From: Halolamina sediminis
GTDB lineage: Archaea > Halobacteriota > Halobacteria > Halobacteriales > Haloferacaceae
NCBI RefSeq assembly: GCF_001282785.1
Contig: NZ_CVUA01000001.1
Span: 1,240,001-1,304,000 of the forward strand
Direction: 5' to 3'
Length of the DNA: 64,000 nt
The notes under the pieces were generated by a model. The model did no database searches. It was given only the letters and a program-made list of their open reading frames with translations, and was not told the origin of the DNA. The position numbers and the translations under genes were made by a program. Below are positions 1 through 9,610 of the stretch, piece after piece; the first letter of the stretch is position 1, and each line of letters starts with the position of its first letter.

Positions 1-1
1 C

Positions 2-436
2 CCGGCGTCGTCGACGTTTCACACCGCAGCACAGCTCTCCGATCTGTTCTCCTGTCTGACGATTCGCTCGACGCCGGCGTCGAAACGCCGGCAGATACTC
101 GCCGACGGGCTCGGCGATCGGTTGGCGAGCGTGCGCGTCGTCGAACAGGGGGTGCTCGACGTGGATCACGAGTCAGAGGAGATCGTCCAGAAGATGGTGC
201 GCGAGGCCGAGGCGGCAGTCGAGGCCGACGGCGCAGAGTCGGTCGTCCCCGGCTGCATGAGCCTCGCGTTCATGCAGGTCCACGATCGCGTCGCCGAGGC
301 GCTCGGCGTGCCGTTCCTCGACCCCGTCCGCATCAGCCTCGGAACGGCCGCGATGTGGGCCGAGCAGGGACTGACACAAAGTCGGGTTACCTACCCCGCG
401 TTCTCGGCGGAACGGGAAGCGAGCCTGTTCGAGTGA
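2..436 (+). CDS. Asp/Glu (hydantoin) racemase family protein, C-terminal part, cut by window start
   Basis: The reading frame is open from base 2, so the true start lies outside the window; only about 144 C-terminal residues are present. The segment VVPGCMSLAF followed by GVPFLDPVRISLGTA matches the second catalytic-cysteine region of Asp/Glu and hydantoin racemases, and the whole piece aligns with the complete paralogue at 11220-11975. These enzymes use two cysteines to epimerise an amino acid, hydantoin or related acid. It converges on the ABC transporter operon, whose last gene ends 30 nt away. The exact substrate cannot be read from sequence. Confidence 0.8.
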   Translation, partial: PASSTFHTAAQLSDLFSCLTIRSTPASKRRQILADGLGDRLASVRVVEQGVLDVDHESEEIVQKMVREAEAAVEADGAESVVPGCMSLAFMQVHDRVAEALGVPFLDPVRISLGTAAMWAEQGLTQSRVTYPAFSAEREASLFE

Positions 437-466
437 GGCCGGCACGGCCGCCGGGGCGCGGGGTGG

Positions 467-1738
467 CTACTCCCGGTGGAGGTGGCAGGCAGCGAAACGA
501 CTCCCCGTGTGGCTCGATTCGAGTTCGTACGCCGGCTCCGCCTGTGCGCAGATGCTTTCCTCGGCGAAGGACTCGGTGAGCAGGGCCGTCGCCCTCTCCC
601 ACTCCGTCGCGACGACGTGGTCGAGCGCCTCGTCGACGATGGCGCCGGGCTCGCCATCGACGGTCACCCCATCGAAGTACTCGGCCTCGACGGCTGCGCG
701 GTCCTCGGGGTCGAATGCGCGACGTCTGACCGCGCGCATGAACTCTCGGACGGCCGCCCAGGCGTCGTCGTCGAGGTCGTAGGCATCCGGCGGGATGAGT
801 TCGGGACAGCGCGTTCGGAACCGACAGCCCGACGGCGGATTGACGGGGTCGGGAACGTCGCCCTGCAGGATGGTCCGCGAGCCGGCCTGGCTGGGGTCGG
901 GAACCGGGATCGCCGACAGCAGTGATCGCGTGTAGGGGTGTTTCGGGTCCTCGAACAGCTCCTCCTTCTCGGCCAGCTCCACGATCTGGCCGAGATACAT
1001 CACCGCGACGCGGTCGGAGATGTGCCGGATCACCGAGAGGTCGTGGCTGATGAACAGGTAGGTGAGGTTGAACTCGTCCTGGAGCTCCCGCATCGTGTTG
1101 AGCACTTGGGCCTGAATCGAGGCGTCGAGCGCGCTCGTCGGCTCGTCACAGACGATGAAGTCCGGGTCGACCGAGAGCGCCCGTGCGAGGTTGATGCGCT
1201 GACGCTGCCCCCCAGAGAACTGGTGAGGGTAGCGGTTGTAGTGCTGGGGGTCGAGGCCGACGGCCTCCAGCAGCTCCCGGGCCCGCTCCTCCCGGCCCGC
1301 CCTGTCGTAGAGGTCGTGGGCCTTCATCGGCTCCTCCACGATCGGGCCGACTTTCATCCGTGGGTTGAGCGAGGACTGCGGGTCCTGGAAGATCATCTGC
1401 TGGTCCTTGCGGGTCCGCCGGAGCTGGCCCTTATCGAGGTCGGCGATGTTTCGACCCTTGAAGTAGATGGCGCCGTCGGTCGGCTTGAGCAGGCGGAGGA
1501 TCGTCCGCCCGAGCGTGGACTTCCCGCAGCCGGACTCGCCGACGAGCCCCAGCGTCTCGCCGCGCTGGATCTCGAAAGAGACGTCGTCGACGGCACGGAC
1601 GTGCTCGACGGTCCGTTTGAGCGGGAACCCCCCGCTGAAGTCGAGCTTCACGGTGTCGAACACGCCGCTGCCCGTCGAGAAGTGTTTCTCGAGGTTTTCG
1701 ACGCGGAGGATCGGCTCCCCGTCGTCGGCCTCGCTCAT
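467..1738 (-). CDS. Peptide/nickel-type ABC transporter ATP-binding protein (OppF/DppF-like)
   Basis: The protein has 423 residues. It carries Walker A (GESGCGKST), signature (FSGGQRQR) and Walker B ([12 protein letters not shown]) motifs, and the C-terminal CRFRTRCP element of the oligopeptide ATPase family. It energises import together with the adjacent ATPase. The start is the ATG at 1738, which overlaps the upstream gene stop as ATGA; a longer frame to 1843 merely runs over that gene. An unusual stretch of about 80 acidic residues separates the CRFRTRCP element from the final Cys-containing ACHLHRE tail, so the C-terminal domain is longer than usual. Last gene of the five-gene operon running leftward from 6514. 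Confidence 0.92.
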   Translation of the reverse strand: MSEADDGEPILRVENLEKHFSTGSGVFDTVKLDFSGGFPLKRTVEHVRAVDDVSFEIQRGETLGLVGESGCGKSTLGRTILRLLKPTDGAIYFKGRNIADLDKGQLRRTRKDQQMIFQDPQSSLNPRMKVGPIVEEPMKAHDLYDRAGREERARELLEAVGLDPQHYNRYPHQFSGGQRQRINLARALSVDPDFIVCDEPTSALDASIQAQVLNTMRELQDEFNLTYLFISHDLSVIRHISDRVAVMYLGQIVELAEKEELFEDPKHPYTRSLLSAIPVPDPSQAGSRTILQGDVPDPVNPPSGCRFRTRCPELIPPDAYDLDDDAWAAVREFMRAVRRRAFDPEDRAAVEAEYFDGVTVDGEPGAIVDEALDHVVATEWERATALLTESFAEESICAQAEPAYELESSHTGSRFAACHLHRE

Positions 1739-2853
1739 CGGTCGCCCTCCGTCACCTGCAGGTCTTCGCCGAACTCGTCGTTTTCGGACTGTATCGGCGG
1801 GCTGTGCTCGTAGTCGACGTCGAAGGCGTCGTGTTTCACACACGCCGCGTTGTGTCGGGTGCCGGTGTGGCTCACGTTCCGGGGCTCGGGGTTGATCTCC
1901 CGACAGGCCTCACGCGCGTCGGGACATCGCGGGTGAAACCGACAGCCCGACGGGGGGTCGATCGCTTCGGGCATGACCCCCTTGATCGGGGTGAGCGACT
2001 CGACGGTCTTGTCGGGCCGCGGGACGGAGTTCAGCAGCGCCTCGGTGTAGGGATGTTTGGTGTCGTCGAACAGGTCGTGAACCTCCGCCTGTTCGGCCAT
2101 CTGGCCGAGGTACATCACGTTCACGCGATCGCAGATGTCCGCGACGACGGCGAGGTCGTGCGTGACCCAGACGAAGCTCGTGCCGTACTCCTCCTGGAGG
2201 TCCGAGACCAGGTTCAGGATCTGCCCCTCGACGGTCACGTCGAGCGCCGTCGTCGGCTCGTCGGCCAGGATCAGCGACGGCCGGCACGCGATCGCCATCG
2301 CGATGAGCACCCGCTGGCGCATCCCGCCGGAGAACTCGTGTGGGTAGTCGTCGAACCGGTCCTCGGGTTTGGGGATGTCGACCTCCCGGAGCGTCTCGAT
2401 GGCCACGTCGCGTGCGTCCTTCGGCGGGAGCTCCCGGTTGATTTCGATGAACTCCTGGAGCTGGCTGCCGATGGAGAAGACGGGGTTGAGGCTCTCCATG
2501 GGGTCCTGGAAGATGGTCGCGATCTCCCGGCCGCGGATGCGTTCGCGGAACTGTTCGTTCGTGAGCGTCTCCGGGCTCTGCCGCCGCTCGCCGTTTGGCC
2601 CCTCCTCGAAGCTCAGCAGCGTCTCGCCGCGGAACCGAATCTCGCCGCCCACGATCTCGCCGGGCGACTCGACCAGCCGGAGGATGCTGGAGATGGCGAC
2701 GGATTTCCCGGCGCCGGACTCGCCGACGAGGCCGACGGTCTCCCCTTCGTGGACGTCGAAGGAGATGCCGTCGACGGCACGGACGGTCCCTTCGGCGGTT
2801 TCGAACTGTGTCTGGAGGTTTTCGACCGAGAGTAGTGGTGTGTCAGTTGTCAT
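1735..2853 (-). CDS. Peptide/nickel-type ABC transporter ATP-binding protein (OppD/DppD-like)
   Basis: The protein has 372 residues. Visible motifs are Walker A (GESGAGKS, about residue 42), the Q-loop region [12 protein letters not shown], signature FSGGMRQRV, Walker B ([12 protein letters not shown]) and the C-terminal GCRFHPRCP oligopeptide-transporter element. It should form the heterodimeric ATPase with the neighbouring gene. The stop overlaps the next ATG by 4 bp and the upstream permease gene ends only 4 nt away, so translation is probably coupled within one operon. Confidence 0.93.
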   Translation of the reverse strand: MTTDTPLLSVENLQTQFETAEGTVRAVDGISFDVHEGETVGLVGESGAGKSVAISSILRLVESPGEIVGGEIRFRGETLLSFEEGPNGERRQSPETLTNEQFRERIRGREIATIFQDPMESLNPVFSIGSQLQEFIEINRELPPKDARDVAIETLREVDIPKPEDRFDDYPHEFSGGMRQRVLIAMAIACRPSLILADEPTTALDVTVEGQILNLVSDLQEEYGTSFVWVTHDLAVVADICDRVNVMYLGQMAEQAEVHDLFDDTKHPYTEALLNSVPRPDKTVESLTPIKGVMPEAIDPPSGCRFHPRCPDAREACREINPEPRNVSHTGTRHNAACVKHDAFDVDYEHSPPIQSENDEFGEDLQVTEGDR

Positions 2854-2857
2854 TGTG

Positions 2858-3805
2858 TTAGTCCTCCAGCCGCGGGTCCAGCGTGTCGCGGAGCCCGTCG
2901 CCGAGGATGTTGAACGCCATCACGGTGAGCAGGATGGCCAGCCCCGGCCAGACCGAGAACCACGGGGCCGGGAGCATGTAGTTACGCGCGATCGAGAGCA
3001 TCTGCCCCCACGACGGCGTGGGGGGCTGGGCGCCGAAGCCGAGGAACGACAGTCCGGCCACGATCAGGATGTTGGTCCCCATCTGCAGGGTCGTCTGGAC
3101 GACGACCGGCGCGAAGCTGTTCGGGATGACGTGGCGCAGCAGGATGTTCCGGTCCTTCACGCCCGCCGCCTGGGCGGCTTCGACGTACGTCTCCTCGCGG
3201 ATGCTGAGCACTTCCGAGCGGATCAGCCGGGCGAAGATCGGGATCGAGATGATACTCACCCCGATCATCGCGTAGATGAGCTCCCGGCCGAACGCGGCCA
3301 TGAACGCGATCACGAGCACCAAGAACGGGATGGAGTAGAGGATCTCCACAAACCGCATCAGCACGTCGTCGATCCAGCCGCCGTAGTAGCCCGAGACGGC
3401 GCCGACGGCGGTGCCGACGACTACGCCGATGGTGGTCGAGACCAGCGCGATCTGGATGGCGATACGGGAGCCGTACAGCAGTCGGACCGCGATGTCACGG
3501 CCGCGGGTGTCGGTGCCAAGCGGGTGGGCGAGCACGCCCTCGCCGAACTGGTTGCTGAGACCGACCGGCGGCAGGAGCGGCCGGGTGCCGGCGTTGTTCC
3601 GGAGCGGGTGGTAGAGGAACGTCTCCGCCAGCTGGTAGTCGAGGAACTCGGCGTCGACGAACGCGAACAGCGCCATCCCGGAGATGACCGCGATCAGTAC
3701 GAGGCTGATCCGGGCGGTGGTGTCCCCGAGCAGCCGGGAGAGCATGTAGGAGGCGCCGACGCGGGACTCGTACTCCTCGCCGTCCCCCTCGGTTTCGGCC
3801 GCCAT
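2858..3805 (-). CDS. ABC transporter permease (OppC/DppC-like)
   Basis: The protein has 315 residues, with an N-terminal helix (ARISLVLIAVISGMALFAF), an extracytoplasmic segment, and a BPD-type permease domain. The EAA loop is visible (EAAQAAGVKDRNILLRHVIPNSF), with the LGTDTRGRD segment typical of OppC/DppC before it. The ATG at 3805 overlaps the upstream stop (ATGA); a GTG one codon earlier is less likely. It pairs with the adjacent OppB-like permease to form the membrane channel. Confidence 0.92.
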   Translation of the reverse strand: MAAETEGDGEEYESRVGASYMLSRLLGDTTARISLVLIAVISGMALFAFVDAEFLDYQLAETFLYHPLRNNAGTRPLLPPVGLSNQFGEGVLAHPLGTDTRGRDIAVRLLYGSRIAIQIALVSTTIGVVVGTAVGAVSGYYGGWIDDVLMRFVEILYSIPFLVLVIAFMAAFGRELIYAMIGVSIISIPIFARLIRSEVLSIREETYVEAAQAAGVKDRNILLRHVIPNSFAPVVVQTTLQMGTNILIVAGLSFLGFGAQPPTPSWGQMLSIARNYMLPAPWFSVWPGLAILLTVMAFNILGDGLRDTLDPRLED

Positions 3806-4803
3806 CACTCCTCACCCTCGTAGGTCACGCGGGGATCGAGGTACGCGTAGGTCAGGTCCGTGAGCAGCGTACCGATCACGAACATGACGCCGAAGAACAA
3901 CGTCGTCCCCATGATGAGCGCGTAGTCCTGCGTGCGGACCGCCTGAATGATCAGTCGGCCCATCCCGTTGATATTGAACACTGTCTCGGTCAGCACGGCG
4001 CCGCCCAGCGCGGAGGTGAGCTGGAGCCCGATGATGGTCACCACCGGTAACTGCGCGTTGCGGAACGCGTGTTTCCGGGTGATCACCGACTCTTTCACGC
4101 CGAACGCGCGGGCCAAGCTGATGTAGTCCCGGCCGAGCACTTCGAGCATCGACGACCGCTCGATCCGGGAGACTGCCGCCATCTGGAGCGTGCCCAGCGC
4201 GATCGTGGGCATGATCAGGCTCCGGGCGGTCTCGACCAACACGTCGAGCCGTGAGGTGGCTCCTTCCACCTCCGATATCGGGGACAACGGCATCACCAAC
4301 CCGTTCGAGGGGAGCACCTCCAAGTGGTAGCCGAACACGATGATCAGGAGCAGCCCGATCCAGAAGTTGGGGGTGCTGACGCCGATCAGCGACACGACGC
4401 GGGAGGCGTGGTCGACCGGCTGGTTCCGGCGGCGCGCCGAGACGATGCCCAGCGGGATCGCGACGCTGAGGGCGAACGTGAAACTCGACGCCAGCAGCAG
4501 GAGCGTCACCGGCAGCCGCTCCATGATCTTGGTCGTGACCGGGACGCCGTAGTGGATACTGCGCCCCAGATCGCCGCCTATCGCCGCGAGGATGTACTTG
4601 ACGTACCGTACGTGGATGGGTTGGTCGAACCCGTAGCGTTCCTCGGCGGCGGCGATGAGCTCCTCGCTCGCAGTCGGGCCGAGCATCACCTCCACCGGCG
4701 AGCCGGGCATCGCGTTGATCAGGAAGAACGTGATCGACGAGATGCCGATGAGCACGGGGATCGCCTGTAGCAGCCGTTTGAGGGTGTATCGTAAGTGTGA
4801 CAT
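3805..4803 (-). CDS. ABC transporter permease (OppB/DppB-like)
   Basis: The protein has 332 residues. It begins with the family N-terminus (RYTLKRLLQAIPVLIGISSITFFLINAMPGSP) and ends with the ALIMGTTLFFGVMFVIGTLLTDLTYAYLDPR motif characteristic of OppB/DppB. The EAA-like loop (SLARAFGVKESVITRKHAFRN) contacts the ATPases. About six membrane helices are visible. It is the second gene of the operon, separated from the binding-protein gene by 40 nt. Confidence 0.93.
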   Translation of the reverse strand: MSHLRYTLKRLLQAIPVLIGISSITFFLINAMPGSPVEVMLGPTASEELIAAAEERYGFDQPIHVRYVKYILAAIGGDLGRSIHYGVPVTTKIMERLPVTLLLLASSFTFALSVAIPLGIVSARRRNQPVDHASRVVSLIGVSTPNFWIGLLLIIVFGYHLEVLPSNGLVMPLSPISEVEGATSRLDVLVETARSLIMPTIALGTLQMAAVSRIERSSMLEVLGRDYISLARAFGVKESVITRKHAFRNAQLPVVTIIGLQLTSALGGAVLTETVFNINGMGRLIIQAVRTQDYALIMGTTLFFGVMFVIGTLLTDLTYAYLDPRVTYEGEE

Positions 4804-4843
4804 CTATGTCGTCGTGAGTGCGAAAACGGTCGTCGGGGAGGGG

Positions 4844-6514
4844 TTACTGGTCCATCCAGACGTTCGAGCCTTCCGCCTCGCCGTTGGTGTTGTTCCGCTC
4901 GCCGTACAGGTAGGGGTTGTACGTCGAGACGGGGTGGGTTTTCAGCCCCTTGACGTAGTTCTTCACGCCCATCGAGATGGAGGTGTAGTACAGCGGAAGG
5001 TGGACGCGGTCCTCGACGAAGAGGTTGATCGCCTCGATGTACATCTCGCGGCGCTGCTCGCGGTCGGCGGTGACTCGCGCCTCGGCCAGCAGTTCGTTGA
5101 ACCGATCGTTGTCGTAGTACTGTCCCTGGAACGCGCCGTCGATGTGGAGCAGTTCGTACAGGAAGCGGTCGGGCTCGGGGGCGCGCGTCCAGCCCAGCAG
5201 GTAGATGTTCACCTGGCTGGCGTCGCCGGAGTCGAACCTATCGAGCATCGTCGCGAAGTCGAGGTACTGCACCTGCGCGTCGTAGCCGGCCTCCTGGATC
5301 CCGTTCGCGATCGAGACGGCGACCTGCCGGCGCTTCTCGGTGGAGGAGACGATGATGTTACACGTCCAGTCGTCGGGCACGCCGGCGCTCTCGAACAGCT
5401 CCTGTGCACGGTCGATATCCTTCTCGGCCCAGCTGTTCTCCCACTCCTCGAGGGGCATGTCCCACGCCTCCGCGACGGAGGCGGGCACCGGGCTGTGGAT
5501 CCGGCCCCCGCCCGGCTTGATGTACTGCTCGATGGCCTGGTCGAGGTCGACACAGTGGTCAATCGCCAGCCGGACGTCGCGCTTGGCACACTCCCCCTCG
5601 TTCTGGTTGAACGCGGCGAACTGGTAGCTCAGCGAGGGCCCCTCGATCACGTCCGCGTCGTCCATGTTCTGGACGGTGGTCCAGAACTGGGGCGGGATGC
5701 GGTTGATCACGTCCTGCTCGCCCGTCTGGAGCTGGGTCACGCGGTTGGTGGGCTCGTTGATCGGCGTGAACGTCACCTCGTCGAGGTTGGGGCTGCCGCT
5801 GCCCCAGTAGTCGTCCCAGCCCGCCATGGTGACGTGGTCGTTCTCCGCGAAATCCGTCACTTCGAACGGGCCGGAGCCGACGAACGTGCTGATCCCGAAC
5901 CCTTCGGGGTCCTCCTCACGGACGCTCTTCGGGGCGACCGGGTGCGCGATGGCGTGGAGGATCGGGACGTACGGCTCTGTCAGCGTGAAGTGGGCGGTCT
6001 GGTCGTCCTCGACGTCGATGGATTCGACGATGCTGAAGTTGGAGGCGTAGCTGGTCTGCTCCTCGACGGTCGCCTCGAACGTGTACTTCACGTCCTCCGC
6101 GGTCACGGGGTCCCCGTTGTGGAACGTCGCGTCGGGGTCGAGGTTGAGCGTGAACTCGTTGCCGTCGAGGGTAGGGATTTCTTCGGCGAGGATCGGGACG
6201 AGGTTGGTGTTCCGGTCGTAGCCGAGCACCGGGGAGTACACCAGGTTCTTCAGCATGATGGAGTAGTTCCCGCCGTTGTTGTTGACGGGGTCGAGCTCCA
6301 CCGGCGACGACGTCTGGGCGAAGTTCAGCGAGCCGCCACGCTTCGGCATCGCCGTCTGGGTGTCGGTGTCGCCGTTCCCGGACGAGCCGGAATCCGTGTC
6401 AGTCGGTGTTTCCGTGCCGTCACCGCCAGTACAGCCGGCGAGTCCGATCAGGCCAGCCGATGCCGCGGCCTGGAGGAACTTCCGCCGGTTATCTTGCCAA
6501 TCATTCTCAGGCAT
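4844..6514 (-). CDS. Extracellular solute-binding protein, family 5, Tat lipoprotein (OppA/DppA-like)
   Basis: The 556-residue protein has a twin-arginine signal (NRRKFLQAAASAGLIGLAGC) ending in a lipobox cysteine, then a Thr/Asp/Ser-rich linker and the SBP family 5 fold (LDPDATFHNGDPVTAEDVKYTFEA and FTLTEPYVPILHAIAHP are recognisable). It is exported folded and lipid-anchored, where it captures the substrate for the transporter. I chose the ATG at 6514 rather than the TTG at 6526 because a TATA-like element lies 26 nt upstream of it. Family 5 proteins bind peptides, nickel or other small solutes; the neighbouring hydrolases favour peptides or amides. First gene of the operon. Confidence 0.93.
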   Translation of the reverse strand: MPENDWQDNRRKFLQAAASAGLIGLAGCTGGDGTETPTDTDSGSSGNGDTDTQTAMPKRGGSLNFAQTSSPVELDPVNNNGGNYSIMLKNLVYSPVLGYDRNTNLVPILAEEIPTLDGNEFTLNLDPDATFHNGDPVTAEDVKYTFEATVEEQTSYASNFSIVESIDVEDDQTAHFTLTEPYVPILHAIAHPVAPKSVREEDPEGFGISTFVGSGPFEVTDFAENDHVTMAGWDDYWGSGSPNLDEVTFTPINEPTNRVTQLQTGEQDVINRIPPQFWTTVQNMDDADVIEGPSLSYQFAAFNQNEGECAKRDVRLAIDHCVDLDQAIEQYIKPGGGRIHSPVPASVAEAWDMPLEEWENSWAEKDIDRAQELFESAGVPDDWTCNIIVSSTEKRRQVAVSIANGIQEAGYDAQVQYLDFATMLDRFDSGDASQVNIYLLGWTRAPEPDRFLYELLHIDGAFQGQYYDNDRFNELLAEARVTADREQRREMYIEAINLFVEDRVHLPLYYTSISMGVKNYVKGLKTHPVSTYNPYLYGERNNTNGEAEGSNVWMDQ

Positions 6515-6534
6515 GGTTGTACCCAACCCCCAAA

Positions 6535-6544
6535 CTTATTTAAA
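6535..6544 (-). promoter_or_regulatory. TATA-like promoter element of the ABC transporter operon
   Basis: On the minus strand TTTAAATAAG is centred about 26 nt upstream of the ATG at 6514, the spacing of a leaderless haloarchaeal transcript. The surrounding 6530-6640 segment is AT-rich, unlike the neighbouring coding DNA. Confidence 0.6.
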
Positions 6545-6793
6545 TGTTTGTCATAGGGCGCCCCGCTAGTGAAATATACTTTGCCCAGTTTTTAATAGAA
6601 GTTAATAATAGCTATATTGGATGTACGTGAATCATCTAGGAAATATCTCGTGTCGAGGCCGGCGGGCCGGGGGCTCGGCTCCGGGGGCGTTCGTCTCCCC
6701 CTCGGCCACCGCCGTCGCGGTCGGGCCGGGAGGTCCTGCCGGCCCTATGTCATTTACGAGAAACTATTACCGGCCGGCTCCTGAACGTCCGGC

Positions 6794-8524
6794 ATGGGTC
6801 AGCGACTCTACGAGGAGGGGAAGCCATCGCTGTCGGGGACCGACGCCGCCATCGTCGACGACGTCTCGGCCGACGAGCCGTGGGCGCTCGTCGAACGGTT
6901 CGCCGAGCTCGAACGCGTCTCGGGCAGCGACGACGAACGGGCGGCGGCGGCGTACGTGACGGACCGACTCGAACAGTTCGGTGTCGATCACGAGCTGTTC
7001 GAGCCGTCGCTGTATCTGAGCACGCCCGGCGACGCGAGTGTCGAAACCGACGACGGCTGGACGGCGGCGTCGGCGAAGACGGTCGCGTTCTCGGCGAACG
7101 AGACCGCCGAGGGCGACCTCGTCTACGTCGAGAACGACGACGAGATGGACTCCATCGAGGCCATGCTCTCGGTCTCTCTGGCCGGCCTCCCCGCTGATCT
7201 CTCCGGCACAGTCGTGATGAGCGAGTCGATCATCCCGATCAGCGCGATCTCGGAGCTCGCCGACCGTGGCGCCGAGGCGTTCGTCGGCATCCACCCACAC
7301 GAGCGCGAGCCCCACGAGGGGATCGTCACCCCCGTCTGGGGCGGCGCGCCGCCCTACGACGAAAGTGATCGGATACCCGACCTGCTCGTGGCGAACGTCT
7401 CCGCGAGCGACGGCCGCGAGCTCCGGGAGAAAGCCGCCGCCGGTGCCGAGGTGACCGTCTCCGCCGAGACGACGACCGAGTGGCAGACCGCGCCCCTCGT
7501 CGTCGCCCGGATTCCTGGCGAGGCCGCGCCGGCCGTCGACGAGTTCGTGCTCGCCCACGGTCACATCGACTCGTGGTACGAGGGCGTCACCGACAACGCG
7601 ACCGGCGATGCAACCTTACTGGAGCTGGCCAGAGTGTTGCAGCAGCATCAGGAGGAGCTTCGCCGGGACGTGTGGGTCGCGTGGTGGCCGGGGCACTCGA
7701 CCGGGAGATACGCCGGCTCCACGTGGTTCACCGACGAGTTCGCCCAGGAGCTGGCCGAGCGCTGTGTCGCGCACGTGAACATCGACTCCCCGGGCGTCGC
7801 CGACGCGACCGAGTACGACGAGCGCGTGAAGTGGATGGCCGCGGTCAACGACGTAGCGGCCGACACCATCGACGACGTGACCGGGAAAGCGACGAGCGAG
7901 TTCCGGCCGGCGCGGGCGGGCGACTACTCGTTCAACAACCTCGGCATTCCGGGGATGTCACTGCAGTCCAGCATCCCCGAGTCAGTCCGGGAGAAACGGG
8001 CCTACCACCCCGTCGGCGGCTCGGGCGGCCACGCCGACGCGTGGCACCTCTCGACGGATACGATCGAGAAAGCCGACCCGGACGTGCTGGAGCGGGACAC
8101 GGAAGTATACACCCTCGCCACTGCCCGGCTGAGTCGCGCCGAGCGCCCCGCGAACCCGGTTCGGGTGATCGACCAGCTCGCGTCGACGGCCGCGGAGTAC
8201 GACGCCGCCAGCGGCTTCGATCTCGGCCCGGTGATCGACGAGCTCGACGCGCTCCGGGAGGCGACGACCGCGTTCCTCGACGACGCCGACGGCTACCCCG
8301 ACGCCGCCGACAGGCTGGTGAAGGGGCTGACCCGGCTCCAGTTCGTCACCGAGGGTCGGTTCGAGCAGGACCCCGCCGAGAGCCGGGCGCCGCTGCCGCA
8401 GTTGGCGCCTGTCGAGCAGCTCCCCGATCTCGACAGCGACGAGGAGCGCTTCCTCGAACTCCAGCTCCGGCGTGCCCGAAACGACGTCGTGGCGGCGCTC
8501 CGGCGGCTACGCCGGTCGCTGTAG
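6794..8524 (+). CDS. M28-family zinc hydrolase with PA-like insert, atypical active site
   Basis: The protein has 576 residues. M28 metal-site landmarks are visible: HGHIDSW (His and bridging region), TDNATG (bridging Asp), VNIDSPG and the final DAWHLSTDT histidine. A PA-like inserted domain precedes them (roughly residues 100-230). The usual Glu-Glu pair that supplies the general base and a zinc ligand is replaced: the equivalent segment reads WWPGHSTGRYAGSTW. There is no signal peptide, so the enzyme is probably cytoplasmic. It is divergent from the ABC transporter operon and paralogous to 11975-13774. A peptidase or amidohydrolase role for the imported substrate is inferred. A TATA-like ACTATTA lies about 28 nt upstream. 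Confidence 0.8.
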   Translation: MGQRLYEEGKPSLSGTDAAIVDDVSADEPWALVERFAELERVSGSDDERAAAAYVTDRLEQFGVDHELFEPSLYLSTPGDASVETDDGWTAASAKTVAFSANETAEGDLVYVENDDEMDSIEAMLSVSLAGLPADLSGTVVMSESIIPISAISELADRGAEAFVGIHPHEREPHEGIVTPVWGGAPPYDESDRIPDLLVANVSASDGRELREKAAAGAEVTVSAETTTEWQTAPLVVARIPGEAAPAVDEFVLAHGHIDSWYEGVTDNATGDATLLELARVLQQHQEELRRDVWVAWWPGHSTGRYAGSTWFTDEFAQELAERCVAHVNIDSPGVADATEYDERVKWMAAVNDVAADTIDDVTGKATSEFRPARAGDYSFNNLGIPGMSLQSSIPESVREKRAYHPVGGSGGHADAWHLSTDTIEKADPDVLERDTEVYTLATARLSRAERPANPVRVIDQLASTAAEYDAASGFDLGPVIDELDALREATTAFLDDADGYPDAADRLVKGLTRLQFVTEGRFEQDPAESRAPLPQLAPVEQLPDLDSDEERFLELQLRRARNDVVAALRRLRRSL

Positions 8525-8552
8525 ACGGTGTGCACCCATACCGGGGGTAGTT

Positions 8553-8560
8553 CTTTATCC
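8553..8560 (+). promoter_or_regulatory. TATA-like element for the LLM oxidoreductase gene
   Basis: CTTTATCC is centred about 26 nt upstream of the ATG at 8583. It supports that start over the upstream in-frame codon at 8472, which lies inside the preceding gene. Confidence 0.55.
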
Positions 8561-8582
8561 GTGGTGGGGGATAGTAGGGACG

Positions 8583-9542
8583 ATGCGGTTCGCAGCCAAC
8601 ATTCCGACTGCCGCCGGCGCGTCAGAGTACTCCACGCTGGCGTTCTGTGACTCGATCTCGTGGGAGAAACAGCGGTCGTTCGCCCGAGCGACGGAGGCCG
8701 CGGGGTTCGACGGTCTGGGCGTCCCCGACCACCTGCTCGCGGGTGACGGGGCGACCACCGAGTGCTTCACCACCCTGACGGCCCTCGCCGGTGCGACCGA
8801 GGAGGTGACTCTGTTCCCGAAAACGGTGAACAACGAGCTCCGCCACGGCCCCCTGCTGGCGAAGATGGCCGCCGAAGTCGACAACGTCAGCGACGGCCGG
8901 CTCAAGCTCGGGATGGGCGCCGGCTGGAAGGCGGACGAGGCGGTGGCCTACGGCTACGACTGGCCGGACGCGCCCGAGCGACTGCGGGCGATGGAAGAGA
9001 CGATCGAACTCACGAAACGCCTCTGGACCGAGGACGACGTCGACTACGACGGCGACTACTACCAGCTCGACGGCGCCAGCTGCCGCCCGGGGCCGCGTCA
9101 GGAGCCCCGGCCGCCGATCATGGTCGGCGGCGGCGGCGAGGAGTTCACGCTCCGGATCGCCGCTAAACACGCCGACGAGTGGAACTACTGGGGGCCGACC
9201 GAGCTCATGTCGCACAAACTCGACGTGCTGCGCTCGCACTGTGAGACGTACGACACCGAGTACGACGATATCGACGTGTCCTGGTTCGCACGGTGTATCG
9301 TCCGAGAGACGGAGGCGGAGGTCGAGGCGATCCTCGACGAGGTGCCGCGGTTCCGCGATCCGGATCCCGACGACCCGATGGCCTCGTACAACAACCTCAT
9401 CGGGACGCCCGAACAGCTGATCGAGGAGCTTGAGCCCTACGCCGAACTCGGCGTCGACGAAGCCGCCCTGGAGTTCGTCGACTTCCCGGATTCGACTGGC
9501 GTAGAGCTGTTCGCCGACGAGGTCGTCCCGGCGTTCAGCTAG
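8583..9542 (+). CDS. LLM-class (luciferase-like) flavin-dependent oxidoreductase
   Basis: The protein has 319 residues and a bacterial luciferase-like TIM-barrel pattern: EAAGFDGLGVPDHLL near the N-terminus, LGMGAGWKADEAVAYGYDWP, the PPIMVGGGGEEFTLRIAAKHADEWNYWG segment, and GTPEQLIEELEPYAELGVDEA near the C-terminus. Members use FMNH2 or F420H2; haloarchaea make F420, so either is possible. It starts 58 nt after the M28 hydrolase gene but has its own TATA-like element. Its place in an amide/peptide cluster suggests oxidation of a related compound, which is inference. Confidence 0.85.
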   Translation: MRFAANIPTAAGASEYSTLAFCDSISWEKQRSFARATEAAGFDGLGVPDHLLAGDGATTECFTTLTALAGATEEVTLFPKTVNNELRHGPLLAKMAAEVDNVSDGRLKLGMGAGWKADEAVAYGYDWPDAPERLRAMEETIELTKRLWTEDDVDYDGDYYQLDGASCRPGPRQEPRPPIMVGGGGEEFTLRIAAKHADEWNYWGPTELMSHKLDVLRSHCETYDTEYDDIDVSWFARCIVRETEAEVEAILDEVPRFRDPDPDDPMASYNNLIGTPEQLIEELEPYAELGVDEAALEFVDFPDSTGVELFADEVVPAFS

Positions 9543-9610
9543 CGCCTCCCGGCTGTCGAGACGCGTGGAATTCAGGGTGACTCACGGGGCCGGAAGTAGC
9601 CGAGTCCCGC

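Noticed and set aside
4655-6556. Rightward 633-codon frame across the solute-binding protein gene
   Set aside because: It is the antisense shadow of a clear Tat lipoprotein gene with signal, lipobox and family motifs.
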